Of a stretch of 64,000 bases of DNA, positions 45,733 to 56,159 are shown piece after piece; positions within the stretch are counted from its first letter, which is position 1, and each line of letters begins with the position of its first letter. The stretch is from NCBI GenBank assembly GCA_010909165.1, contig MU008169.1, positions 1,054,001 through 1,118,000 of the forward strand. Direction: 5' to 3'. This stretch comes from Anthoceros angustus (Eukaryota > Streptophyta > Anthocerotopsida > Anthocerotales > Anthocerotaceae). A model generated the notes under the pieces. That model saw nothing but the letters and a program-made list of their open reading frames with translations, was not told where the DNA came from and searched no databases. The translations under genes were made by a program, and so were the position numbers.

Positions 45733-46600
45733 GCCTTGAACAGGATGTGTAGCTGCCAGCTAGCAGCTTCATTCAATCCAGACAGAAACATTCAATTGTT
45801 GCCAATTGCTGTACACTTTATATGTAACATGTTAGAAGATGATGAATTGTATTGAGGTCCATTAAGGACTTTGCATTGCAGCTATGTGCCGTCAGTCCCA
45901 CATCGTCAACGTAAATGCATATTTTCCTTGCAGACAGCTCTCGAGCTGCAGCACTCAAGATTGTCAGCATGTGCTCAAATTGCGGGAGCAGTGGCATGAG
46001 CAACAGGTGCTTGATAACCTGTTTGACAGTATCGTGGTTTTACAGAATGCTATGCTTGGCGTCGTGCAGGATACATCCAACAAGCAGGGTCACACCCCTT
46101 TTGGCAGCTGCGCAACATGCGAATGCAAGGTGCTGGCGAGACAGTACAGGAGCCTAAAACTCTTACAGGATTTTCCATCATTTGACAAGCCGAAGGTCCA
46201 AGCATCCAAGCTTTCCAGTGTCCACTGGCACAGAGCCCTCGCCCCGCTCCATTACTCCCACGCCACTTTCCCACTGTCTGACCCGAATATACGTCAACCA
46301 GGCGGCTTCGATTACCATTAAGATGGTGGTCTCACGCGGTGAACTCGGTCCAGGGAGTCCGGCGTGCCCACAGAGGGACGACACAAACAACCAAACAATG
46401 ATCTCCGCTCGTCGGAAATTCGCCATTCCCTAATCATCTAGGAGAATTCCTGAGCTAATCTACAAGTCTTGAACTTGCTCTGGTGAGCATGTCTTCAACT
46501 TGTGCTCCTGGCGAGAGCGTCCAGAACTTGCTCTTGGTGACGAAATTTCGCTCTTGCTCCTGCTGATCAGCTCTTCAACTGATACCTTCTGCTCCAGGGA
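45733..46600. other. Intergenic region, no gene recognised
   Basis: About 870 bp. A 145-codon frame (45,884-46,321 +) is not recognised and lacks supporting features. Irregular repeats of CTTGCTC and TCTTCAACTTG occur at 46,470-46,590. Confidence 0.4.
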
Positions 46601-46603
46601 AGG

Positions 46604-46935
46604 AGGCTGTTGAATACAACCGCTAACCACAGGAGCCGTCAGAGGAAGACGTGTAGCATCAGGGAGTCTTGTTCACGACTGCTGCGTGAACTGATTGTCC
46701 AGCGCGAGACCCTGAGTGTTGCACCTGAGTGGATCCTGGCAGCTCAACTTGTCTGGTTTGGATCGTCTGCTGCTGCAAAGAAAAAGGTCCTGGAGATGGC
46801 TGAGATTGTGGCGTTTGCGGCTCTGTCTTCACTTGTGGCAACTGCTGCTGTGTGTCTGCCGAGGTTTCTGACAATCTGAGGCAAGATCCTCAGAAGTTTT
46901 GATAGCCTGCAGCAATGGAATCGCTGGCACTGGGT
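46604..46935 (-). pseudogene. TAF4-like retrocopy, exon 5-equivalent part
   Basis: Minus-strand sequence matching the start of TAF4 exon 5 (EPQTPQSQPSPGPFSLQQQT, then a VELPG segment), and downstream of the RST part of the retrocopy that ends at 47,066. It carries frameshifts and an early stop. It shows that the retrocopy once extended beyond the present reading frame. Confidence 0.65.
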
Positions 46936-47065
46936 TACAGTGGTGTTCAGACAACAGCGTCACCCTCTCCTGATCTGGCTGTTGGTGGGATTGCTGCCAT
47001 ATCTCAGACGCTGACTGTGACAGAACAGGTACATACTTGCATAACAGCCTTTTGTTGCTGGCGAA

Positions 47066-48262
47066 TTAGTTTGGCGTGAAGTCGCTGCTGTCGTTGATCG
47101 GTGCCTCGAGCTGCATCTGCATAATTGTGTGCTTTAACATGTCATATCCCGCAATGGATCGGCATTCTCTAACAAAATCTTCCCGCGTGACCTGGTCCAT
47201 ATTATATCTCTGAAGGAGGGCTTCCAGCTGGTGGCCTGGCTCCTGAGGCAATCGAGGCAGAAGTAAGGCCACTAACCGGGAAAACTTGATGCCATGGCTC
47301 GTGCCAGATGGTTTCTTCCCAATACCCAGAGCTCCAGTGTTTGCCCCTACTGCTGGCCCCCCAGCTGCAGTACTATGGGGCCGCTGCTGCAATGCCTTGG
47401 GCTGTTGTTGAAGTGTTTGCTGATTACACTGCAATGCGCTGGGCTGTTGTTGAGGTGTTGCACTGGACTGTTGTTGAAGTGTTGGCTGTCGCCTCTGCAA
47501 TGCCCTGGGCTGTGGTTCACGCGTTGGCTGATTCCACTGCAATTCCCTGGGCTCTTGTTGAAGCGTTGGCTGTTGCTGCTGCAATGCCCTGAGCTGTCGT
47601 TGAAGTGTTGGCTGATTCCGCTGCAATCCCCTGGGCTCTTGTTGAAGTGTTGGCTGTTGCTGCTGCAATTCCCTGGGCTGTCTCCCGACAGCAGGATTGC
47701 CCTCCACACGTTCCCCCTGCGAGGAAGAGCGTTTTTCACCTTTGCCAGGCGCCCCAGTAGCGATGGGGGTGGCCTGAGGTACAGCCTGCGGATTCCCATC
47801 CCGCACACGACCAGGCCCATACCTGGCCTCCGCAGCCTCCGGTTCCACATATTCGCGAATAAGAATGTTCCCCTTTCCAAAATAGATAGCTCCCGTTGCG
47901 GAAAGAGCACTTTCATCCTGCTTATCGGGAACATCTTCACGCCGTCTGTGAGGTCCAGGATCCGTAAGCCTCCCGCGGTCAGTGTGCTTGGGCTGTATCC
48001 CGACAGCAGGATTGCGCTTCTCAGGCTCCTTCTGCGAGGAAGCGCGTTTGTCACCCTTGTCAGGCGCCCCAGTAGCGATGGGGGTGGCCCGAGGTACAGC
48101 CTGCGGATTCCCATTCCCCACACCACCAGGCCCATCCGCTTCCACATATTCGCGAATGAAAGTGTTCCCCTTACCAAAATAGATAGCTCCCGTTACGGCA
48201 AAAGCAGTTTCATACTGCATATCGGGAACATCTTCACGAAGTTTGTGAAGTCCAGGATCCAT
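47066..48262 (-). CDS. Intronless TAF4-like retrocopy with RST domain
   Basis: A continuous 398-codon frame. The start at 48,262 (MDPGLHKLRED) is chosen by alignment with [11 protein letters not shown] of intact TAF4; an in-frame ATG 48 bp upstream falls in the leader. The exon 2/3 and 3/4 equivalents are fused without introns, so the copy came from spliced RNA. It contains an internal duplication of about 115 residues (IYFGKGNTFIREYVE and IYFGKGNILIREYVE), then seven or so 14-residue Gln-rich units, then an RST domain (GIKFSRLVALLLPRLPQEPG to EDFVRECRSIAG). The last residues arise from a frameshift relative to TAF4, and the TAF4 histone-fold part is missing. If expressed it would be a short RST-domain decoy for transcription factors (inference). 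It may equally be a pseudogene with a chance open frame. Confidence 0.6.
   Translation of the reverse strand: MDPGLHKLREDVPDMQYETAFAVTGAIYFGKGNTFIREYVEADGPGGVGNGNPQAVPRATPIATGAPDKGDKRASSQKEPEKRNPAVGIQPKHTDRGRLTDPGPHRRREDVPDKQDESALSATGAIYFGKGNILIREYVEPEAAEARYGPGRVRDGNPQAVPQATPIATGAPGKGEKRSSSQGERVEGNPAVGRQPRELQQQQPTLQQEPRGLQRNQPTLQRQLRALQQQQPTLQQEPRELQWNQPTREPQPRALQRRQPTLQQQSSATPQQQPSALQCNQQTLQQQPKALQQRPHSTAAGGPAVGANTGALGIGKKPSGTSHGIKFSRLVALLLPRLPQEPGHQLEALLQRYNMDQVTREDFVRECRSIAGYDMLKHTIMQMQLEAPINDSSDFTPN
47395..47695 (-). repeat. 42-bp coding minisatellite in the TAF4-like retrocopy
   Basis: About seven tandem 42-bp units encoding 14 residues of the type LQQQQPTLQQEPRG. Intact TAF4 has a single related segment ([14 protein letters not shown]). 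Units are in frame throughout, which keeps the reading frame open. Confidence 0.75.
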
Positions 48263-48479
48263 AATTCTCCAGCGGTCAGTGTGCCCCTCAAGCTCTCGCC
48301 CGTGCCACAAGATGTTCTACGAGAATTGTCCTACTCCATGAATTGCTCGGGCAGCGACACCTTGCTAAGCATGACATTTATTTTGGGCACCCCCGGATTC
48401 GAATTGGCAGGCATTACCTTACTCTGAGAACTCACTAGGTGATCCGGAGAAGAAGGGGCCTCAATTGCCGGACCAAATT

Positions 48480-49200
48480 CAAAATATGTAACTTAACGGA
48501 TTACATACATGTGTATAGGTCCTTTGGTCCTTTGTGGATGCAAGGTGACGGGGATATAAAAGACAGATAAAAAGAGAGATTACGGGGACTGACGTCGAGT
48601 CCAATTTTTCTAAGTTAGCATTTAAGCGCATGAAACCCGTATCGGTTGGCGTTTTAGGGCATGGAATCCGTATCATGGCTTTAACCTCATGGACGCAGGG
48701 TGACGGGGGAATAAGACAGAGAGAGAAAAGTACTGAGATTACGGGCGATTGACTGTCGAGAGTCCAATCTTATTAATGTGTGTCCAAATGGCTTAGGCCA
48801 AATAGAAATAGATGCACATTTATAAGAAAAAAGTTATTGAGCATTATGTGCTTAGATGAGTACTTAGATAGTGTGCCTAGAGGGTGCGGATGCCCTTGCA
48901 TTGCTGAGCATTCTACTCTTAGATCGGTACTTAGATGGCATGCTTAGAGGGAATGGATGCCTTAGTGCAAGTAGCTTAGGCATATTATGGTACACGTTGT
49001 TAAGTACCAAGTCTCATGATAGAACAATTCCATCCAAGTGAACTATAATAGAACAAGAGGTTTATTATAGTCCATTTGATAGGCTTTCTTCATTGTCTTC
49101 TACTAGGGCCTCGTGGGAAGCGGAGGGGCTTTCTGCCAAGGAGATGGCGTGGGATGGTTTGAAAGAGAGCTTGTTTAGTTTAGTGCATGGCCGATGCAGG
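48480..49200. repeat. Intergenic region with inverted dispersed repeat copy (about 48,780-49,040)
   Basis: Inverted copy of the dispersed family at 24.8 and 42.0 kb. In reverse complement it reads AACGTGTACCATAATATGCC, CTACTTGCACTAAGGCATCC, TAAGTACCGATC, then TTATAAATGTGCATC and TTTGGCCTAAGCCATTTGG. The surrounding sequence has no gene. Confidence 0.6.
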
Positions 49201-49201
49201 C

Positions 49202-49385
49202 GGGATGTTTTAGGAGAAGCTTGGTTGCATGGACGATAGTAGAGAGGAGTTGAGGATATTGGTCAACTATTCATACCAAGCTGAAGTATAAGGGATGTTT
49301 TAGGAGAAGCTTGGTTGCATGGACGGGAGTAGAGAGGAGTTGAGGATATTGGTCAACTATCATATCAAGCTAAAGTATAAAGTCT
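49202..49385. repeat. Tandem duplication, period 90 bp
   Basis: Two copies of a unit starting GGGATGTTTTAGGAGAAGC (49,202 and 49,292), almost identical through GAGGATATTGGTCAACTAT. No gene is evident. Confidence 0.8.
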
Positions 49386-49497
49386 GATAGGAATGGCTGA
49401 GCTCCCGAGCCGGAGCCTCTTCACTATCTTGCTCCACTTCCAAGAGTAGGGTGTGTTGGTATGACCTTGTTTTCACACAACCCTGAACCCCCTGCTG

Positions 49498-49745
49498 CTC
49501 CTAAAGGACTTTGTTTTCATTTCTCATTGATGGATATTGAAGGACTTTGTTTTCATTTCTCATTGATAGTTGTTGAAGGACTTTGTTTTCATTTCTCATT
49601 TATGGTTGCTGAAGGACTTTGTTTTCATTTCTCATTGATGGCTACTGAAGGACTTTGTTTTCATTTCTCATTGATGGCTGCTGAAGAACTTTGTTTTCAT
49701 TTCTCATGAATGGCTGCTGAAGGACTTTGTTTTCATCTCTCATTG
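49498..49745 (+). repeat. 36-bp minisatellite, about seven units
   Basis: Units of 36 bp of the form AAGGACTTTGTTTTCATTTC plus TCATTGATGGCTGCTG. Because 36 is divisible by three, the array is open in one frame as a 12-residue repeat (GLCFHFSLMVAE-like) until a TGA created by a small change in the sixth unit. There is no start context or neighbouring exon, so a protein product is doubtful. Confidence 0.85.
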
Positions 49746-49949
49746 ATGTTCAAGACTGTGCCTAAGCGTGTGTGCTCTCCCTCGTGTCTGTCTGACTCTG
49801 TGACATGTGTACATATACTGTATATGCAGGCTCGCTCTGAACTTCGTGCGGCACCCTGTGCCATAGTTCGAACCAAGGTTGAGCATGTGTATGCTTGTCT
49901 GTATGACATCTCTGCGTGACTGTATTAGGCTTGTGAGTATTACGATAAG

Positions 49950-50080
49950 ACCCAGCATCGTAGTAATTATGGTAGTAATTACCATCATAAGGTAAATTAT
50001 GGTAGTAATTATCATATGAGATAAATTATGGTAGTAATTATCATCATAAATTATGGTAGTAATTACTATCATAAGGTAAA
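49950..50080. repeat. AT-rich palindromic tandem repeat
   Basis: Four or so units built on AAATTATGGTAGTAATTA followed by CATCATAAGGT. Each unit contains the near-palindrome GGTAGTAATTACCATC, so hairpins are possible. No gene is present. Confidence 0.7.
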
Positions 50081-50267
50081 ATATTCTTTTAAAGTTATAT
50101 CTTATAGTAATAGAAATATAATTATATGACATGTAATTATTTATTTAATATAAAATTATGCATGTATGTAAGAAAGAATAAGTCCTTTACTATATTTTAT
50201 TGTTATAGTAATTACAGAAGTAAGATAAGGTAAGATGATCCTTGTAATGTTAAATAGACTGGAACGC

Positions 50268-50735
50268 TCACGGCAGACGACGGACGGGCGGACGGCTTTG
50301 GCACACTTAAGAGTGCGGCTTCGACGACGGACGGGCGGACGGCTTTGGCACACTTAAGAGTGCGGCTTCGACGACGGACGGGCGGACGGCTTTGGCACAC
50401 TTAAGAGTGCGGCTTCGAAAACGAAGGATCACTTTGGCACAATCGCAGCTTAGGATGGCTTTGGCACAACCGCAGCTTAGGATTGTGGAATGATGAAGGA
50501 AGCTTTTGCGGACGGCTTTGGCACACTTAAGAGTGCGGCTTCGACGACGGACGGGCGGACGGCTTTGGCACACTTAAGAGTGCGGCTTCGACGACGGACG
50601 GGCGGACGGCTTTGGCACACTTAAGAGTGCGGCTTCGAAAAACGAAGGATCACTTTGGCACAATCGCAGCTTAGGATGGCTTTGGCACAACCGCAGCTTA
50701 GGATTGTGGAATGATGAAGGAAGCTTTTGCGATAA
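50268..50735. repeat. Higher-order tandem repeat, 47-bp unit
   Basis: A 47-bp unit (GACGGACGGGCGGACGGC plus TTTGGCACACTTAAGAGTGC and GGCTTC) is repeated several times. A 100-bp tail with two copies of TTTGGCACAATCGCAGC-like sequence follows, and then the whole set occurs again. The second tail starts about 220 bp after the first. Open frames across it are by-products of the repeat. Confidence 0.85.
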
Positions 50736-50989
50736 AAAATGCATGTGGCAGCAACGCATCGGGATAGGTTGGGGCAGCGTAGGCTATGGCTGACATGTAG
50801 GATGAACTAGAGATCTTACAGTTTCCTAGTTAATAGGTAAGATTGGCAGCATCCGAGATTATAGGGCACAAATAGTGTAGGCCTACACTTAGTAGGTAAG
50901 ATTGGTAGCATCCAAGATTGTAGGGTACAAATAGTGTAGGCGTGTAGGCCGCTCTGTCTGAGTTTGTAGGTTAGATTATCACACATCAA

Positions 50990-51720
50990 CTAGAGGGAGA
51001 AATGATAACTTTGGGGGATGCATATTGTATGCTAGAGAAGCTGGATACACATTTCCACGAGCATACTGCTATCACTTTTGTTCAATTGCTAACACATGTC
51101 AATGATCCTAGACAAAGAGGGAGTGACTCTGCTATGTTTTCTACAATTGCTCTGCACTTGCCGGATATATGGATTGCATGCAAGGAATTTGGTTGGCATG
51201 ATTGCTTTATTGCTGCTGTGATGCTAGATCCAAAGCATAGGAAGTTGCTACCTACCATTTCACCGACGGACAGATTGAAAAGTGAGCAGGTTATGAAGCA
51301 AGTCGGCACCTAATACTGGAGAGTTCAATCACTATCGACTTAGACCTGGTAAGTTATGCATTGATGGAGGAGATGCATTTCTCAGAAGGCTTGATGTATA
51401 ACAGCGCGGAACGGTGGGAAGCGTACGGAGAGGAATGTCCCCAACTTGCAGATGTAGCAAGGAAGTTGTAAAACATTCCTCCAACTGGAACAGGCGGGGA
51501 AAGAAACTGGATGCGTGATGCCCGCGGCGGGAGCCATTGAGGGCATTCGCGTCGATTTCGGGCATAGGGCGGGGTGCATGGCACACGGGGCACTGGAGGA
51601 TCGCGTCGATATGGGCCTGGGAAATAAGCTATGCCTGGGCTTGTGGACCAGCTCATATGGGCACCAACTCGGACGAGTCCTCGGATGGTGGCTATGAACA
51701 TATGTAGTCTTCAAGCAGTT
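50990..51720 (+). pseudogene. hAT-type transposase relic
   Basis: In the plus strand the segment reads like the C-terminal half of a plant hAT transposase. An open part contains FIAAVMLDPKHRKLLP, and after a frame change come ERWEAYGEECPQL and NIPPTGTGGERNW, which match the hAT dimerisation region (aliphatic strand, then a GxxERNW-type motif). Stops and frameshifts interrupt it, and no terminal inverted repeats or 8-bp duplication were identified. Confidence 0.6.
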
Positions 51721-51895
51721 CATGGATCATGTGAAGAAGCGAAAGAAACTATCTATACAATGTATGTCCCAGGGGAGCAGGGTCCTAGGGACTGAGACAG
51801 GACCGTCGCCGGCCCTCTTCTGTTGCTTTTGCCTCCCGTTCTCGTCGCCTTCGGTTCTTGTCCCTGTTCCTTTAGTGAATCTCGCTCTCAAGGAA

Positions 51896-54250
51896 CTAAT
51901 TCTTGACAAAATCTGATACCAGGGCTGACACTACTTCCGGCTTTTCCACATGTGGTATGTGACCGCTGTCCGGAATGTAGTGCAGAACAGACTTTTGCAG
52001 GTCTGCCTTGAACATCTGTAAAGCCAGCCAGAATTGTCTTTAGCAACAGCAACAGGCTGGGGTGTCAAACCTAGGGTGGGGTAACTAGCAGGTTTCCACA
52101 AGGAATCAGCACAGCAAATGTGAACGAGAACCTCCGGGTACTCTTTAGGAAGAATTTTGTCCTTCTCCCCCCATAGTATTAGAGTCTCCTTCTGCACCTG
52201 CATAGAGTGCATGCACACCCCCAACCCCCCAAAACTTTTCCTTGATGCACTCGTCATCCAATTGCTGCTTTTCATACACGACACAAAGCACAGCTACCGT
52301 GCAGATTGCAGGGTTGCTGCCACAACAGGAAGTGACAGGCAGACCTCTTTTACGTGCGCACTAACATTGTAGCCGCCACTTCGCATGAAGTCAACCAACG
52401 CGTCTGCCCAGCCTGGCATGAGGCAATGCAATCTCCCAACCTGTGAAGTTCAGCAAACCCAACGAACATGAATGTGCACTTGTCAGGAGAGTTTCACCCT
52501 TGGATGACCACAAAGCAAGACGCGACACAGAGACAAAGAGGGTGGGGTAGGCAGTACACGCATGGAGTCGAAGAGGATCTCTGCAGAAAGCTTGCTGAAT
52601 ACCAAAGTATTTGCATACGCCCTTAATGGCACACTCTTGAGAACTGCTGCCTGATTCAATCCATGAAAAGACATTATGACCGAAGAACCGGGGTTAACAG
52701 GCACATCATGCTTCCGAACCGATGCAAATGACGAGAACGTACTCCAATATACGCCAAGTACTTCGGCAGTGCATCTTTGTCTCCAATACCTTCTGCATAT
52801 CCTTGAGCATTTATGAGCACCAGCTTATGGACCTGGAGATAAGCAAATCAGCCAGTCCACTAGAAATTATTCCACAGAGATCCTTTTGTATGGTATGCAT
52901 CATGAGGGCAGTGGATACAGAAAGCTTACGGCATCTGGGTGAGCCAAGGTTAAGTCCAAAGCAGTTGCACCACCAAGGCTTGCCCCGATCAATATGACAG
53001 GCTCTCCAATGTGAGACTTCCAAAACTACAATGCAGACATTTCTGCTTGTTACTTTGCTTCTCGCCTGAGAACATGACATGATAACTGCACAGGGTCACA
53101 CACAACCAATCCATTGAGGTACCTCGTACAGGTGCTCTCGCTTGGCAGCCACTCCAAAGGATGAGATCCCTTTAGCTGCACACAAGATTTTAATCAGCCA
53201 TCACAGACACTTGCTGGCTAGTGGATGAAAGTGTTCTCTGGGATTTAGGTTTCCAGCCTCAACTAGAGATGAGGTGCAGAAATGGCCCCTTGCCTGTGTT
53301 CGAAAATCCCGAGCCAAGGATGTCAATAGCCCAGGGCCGAAGACCAGCCTTCTCAAGCAGAGGGAAAGTCCTCCGCCATTCTAGACACGAGCTACCATGA
53401 GGTCATTACCAAAAGAGGCAAAAGGACAGCAGCTTTAGTTGCAGGCAGTGCAGAAAAACCCCCTAAACTACTGATCTCCAAATGGTAAGGACACACACAA
53501 ACACCCAAAAAGGAAAGCCAAATCCACCAAAGCAAGTATCACCTATCAAACCCATGCAGCAGCATGAGTGGTGGCCAGTCCTTGTGAGCAACCCCAGGCG
53601 CCACGCAACTTGTCAAAATTGGATCAGCGGATAAGCTTGTCTGCCAGGACCAAAATCAGGGGAACAGGAACCTGGAACATGAACCTTACGCAGCAGCATG
53701 CAGCACCAGACGACGACACCACAAAACCTGCACTGGAAGCTGCTGAATCCTGGCAGCCATGTCTCGAGCAGCTCTTTCCTGGAGCTTCTCCACATCAGTC
53801 GGGAGAAAAAGTGGAAAGGTCTCCTCCAGCTTCTCGACCAGCGACACGGCTCTCACAGACACAACGGAGCCCGCCAACCTCCCTCTGCCTGTGACAAAGC
53901 TGGGCACATTCTGCCGTTTCACATTCCAGGGGCTGGGTCCTGACCACGATGACACTGCTGACACAGCTGCCCCTTGTCTTGCTGTGGCAGAGATGCACAT
54001 TGCAGGAACATGACATTCCCTGCACACGCTGCACATCGCTGCCATCCTTTCCTGGTCACAGCTTGCTGACAATGGGTCGCATGGCCGGCCCCAAGATCAC
54101 CCACCTCCCCAGTACCTTCAGCAGCGAATGAATGTACATGTCACAGGACCCAACTGGAAAACATCCAGCCTTACCTGTTCTCAATTCAAATGCCCTGCAG
54201 CCGGCCAGGCTTAACCTTCCTCGGTATCGCACACGGCTAGGATGCAGCAT
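51896..54250 (-). CDS. Alpha/beta hydrolase, probably plastid-targeted
   Basis: Eleven exons on the minus strand: 54,250-54,175; 53,939-53,728; 53,640-53,543; 53,391-53,294; 53,175-53,123; 53,025-52,930; 52,832-52,743; 52,650-52,558; 52,440-52,345; 52,197-52,132; 52,015-51,896. All phases agree, giving 365 residues. Intron 4 uses a GC donor (ACAG then GCAAGG); the rest are GT-AG. The first exon is Arg/Leu/Ser-rich like a transit peptide; this start is chosen because its splice restores the frame. The fold is shown by LLHGFD (oxyanion side), GASLGG with Ser195, Asp317 (LILWGEKDKI) and His345 (DSGHIPHVEKP). It resembles the plant chloroplast family related to bacterial MhpC-type hydrolases. The substrate is not known. 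It is divergent to the hydrolase at 54,957. Confidence 0.88.
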
Positions 54251-54956
54251 GAGGAGAGTTTAAGCCAGGTTTATTTTGGAGCGTGGAGAACTGCAGCTCC
54301 CACGGATTGGATTCCGAGTGCCTGATACTTGCCTGCTCGTTCATCGGGGAGACCAAGTTGCATCGGGATCGTTATCTGGAGGATGGTGTCAGGAATTGGT
54401 GACAGTTGCCAGTGAACGCATCGGCGGTGTTGTCGGAAGTGCTGGCTTATCACGTTGGACTGGAGGGCAACGACAGTTGTGTCTGGGAATCATGGTCTCG
54501 GGAAATCCTGTGCGTCGGCCAGCTTAGGTGAGATTGTGAGACCTGCGAGCATGTTGGTTTACTCTAGGTGTTGCAGATGCAAGACTGTGGATAGCCTGTT
54601 GAAGTTTTCGTGAGCTCAATCTTACTTGCTTTTCCCTTGTGGTGTAGTAGCAGACCAGGTTGATTTCTCGCTGCTTTACGGTCCTGTATCTCAGATTGCG
54701 CTTGGTCTGTTTGATCCCTACGGCTTGCCTGCTCGGCAGCTTTAGGTCATATCTGAAAGGGTGCAGACTGACCTGTGGAGAAGGCATGCTGGTGGATTTT
54801 TTCTGTGGATCAGCTTTTGTCTCCTGTTGTCCTGTGTGGTTGATCTAAGGCTTGCAAAACACATGGGAAGATGCCTCGTTCGTGGACACTGAGTGCTTTT
54901 TCTGACGAATGGTCTATGCTCGATTTCTCCAGGTGGAAGCAAGGTGTAGTGTGATC
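54251..54956. promoter_or_regulatory. Divergent promoter region between the two hydrolase genes
   Basis: About 700 bp between two start codons. A TTTCTCCAG acceptor-like site at 54,932-54,940, just before the second gene's ATG, suggests that gene has an intron in its 5' leader. No other gene is seen. Confidence 0.4.
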
Positions 54957-56123
54957 ATGTCGGGATCTATGCACCGAGCTCGGGTGGGAACACTTATCCT
55001 GCTCCAAAGACTACAGATCCAGATGCTCCAGAAGTACAGAGCAGTTTCCAGGCACTGCTCGATCAGGTCGAAGGTTCTGGGAGTCATGGTGCTTTGCCTT
55101 CTGGCCGGCTCACCGATAATGTGGTCATGGAACGTATTCGAAGGAGACTATGTTTCATCTTTTTCCCGTCCACGTGATTATGTTGCACTCAATCCTACCC
55201 TAGAAGAAGTTGGTGAGGCAGAGTTTGTGTGGCAAATTCCACAGAAAGCGAAGGCTGTACTTCTCCTTGCACATGGATGCCGCTGCAAGGCAACATACTT
55301 TTGGGACCAGCATGTGAATTGCACAACGTGTGTTGGCTTTCCTGAAGAGCGGCGTCTGGTTTTGGAGGCTTTGCGGAGGCATTATGCAGTCATAGCTATT
55401 TCCAGCCAAGGAAATTGTTGGAAAGATGGAGACAAGTACTATGTGAAGGACGTACTGCAGTCTTGGATTCAGAGAAAAGGATTAGAAGGGCTTGCTGTCA
55501 CAGCTCTGGGAGCTTCATCGGGAGGTTACTTTGTGTCAAGCCTTGCATTGGAGGTTGAGTTCAGGTCCCTTGTCATCATGATTTCATCAGGAAGTTTCCA
55601 CGCTTCCCAACCGATCAAGCCAACCTACCCTCCCACTCTGTTCGTGCACATGCCTAAGGATGCAGCAATGGCTGCAAGAGTAAGCAGTTCCATTCGGCTC
55701 CTGACAAAAGCTGGTGTGCTGACGAACGAGGTGAAATGTTTCCCGCTGCCTCTGACTCCCTCATTTTTCACTGAGAATATCCCAGGTCTGAGTGCGAGGA
55801 TGTCATCAAGGTTATTCCGTGCATTAAAGGATAGCGGGCTCCTGAATCGGAAGAACTTCCTGAGGCTGGATGGCCGCTACTCACACTGGCAGGCTGTCGC
55901 GACGAAGCGAAAAGTGTTGCCAACGGTACCTCCCAAAGGAAGACTGAAGTTCGAGTTTCAAATACAAGAGGAACTAAATCGGGCATATGGAGAGCACGAA
56001 ATCACCAGTCAGGAGTCGAAAGCAATATTTGACTGGCTGGATGACCCCACTTCTGCTGTGGGTGCAACGACCAAGACCGATCACCAGTCTGAAGTCCAAA
56101 GCAATCTTGGAGTGGCTGGATGA
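54957..56123 (+). CDS. Alpha/beta hydrolase-fold protein with N-terminal membrane anchor
   Basis: A single exon of 388 residues starting at 54,957 (MSGSMHRARV). An ATG 48 bp upstream is in frame but lies before a likely 3' splice site. A hydrophobic stretch (about 39-58, VLGVMVLCLLAGSPIMW) suggests a signal anchor. LLLAHGC (103-108) and the nucleophile elbow GASSGG (185-190, Ser187) are typical of the fold. The CRCKATYFWD and FPEERRLVLEALRR segments match a plant-specific uncharacterised family. A clear acid/histidine pair is less obvious; DGRYSHWQ (about 304-311) may supply the His. The C-terminus is affected by a 79-bp tandem duplication (56,001-56,158) that shifts the frame and changes the last residues. 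Function is unknown. Confidence 0.85.
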   Translation: MSGSMHRARVGTLILLQRLQIQMLQKYRAVSRHCSIRSKVLGVMVLCLLAGSPIMWSWNVFEGDYVSSFSRPRDYVALNPTLEEVGEAEFVWQIPQKAKAVLLLAHGCRCKATYFWDQHVNCTTCVGFPEERRLVLEALRRHYAVIAISSQGNCWKDGDKYYVKDVLQSWIQRKGLEGLAVTALGASSGGYFVSSLALEVEFRSLVIMISSGSFHASQPIKPTYPPTLFVHMPKDAAMAARVSSSIRLLTKAGVLTNEVKCFPLPLTPSFFTENIPGLSARMSSRLFRALKDSGLLNRKNFLRLDGRYSHWQAVATKRKVLPTVPPKGRLKFEFQIQEELNRAYGEHEITSQESKAIFDWLDDPTSAVGATTKTDHQSEVQSNLGVAG

Positions 56124-56158
56124 CCCCGCCTCTGCTATGGGTGCAATAACCTAGACCG
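56001..56158 (+). repeat. 79-bp tandem duplication at the 3' end of the hydrolase gene
   Basis: ATCACCAGTC starts both units (56,001 and 56,080). Since 79 is not a multiple of three, the first unit ends the protein in a new frame (stop at 56,121-56,123), while the second still encodes the likely original end (WLDDPASAMGAIT, then stop). Confidence 0.8.
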
Positions 56159-56159
56159 T

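Noticed and set aside
50268-50735. CRISPR-like array
   Set aside because: Repeats are contiguous without unique spacers, and the genome is eukaryotic.
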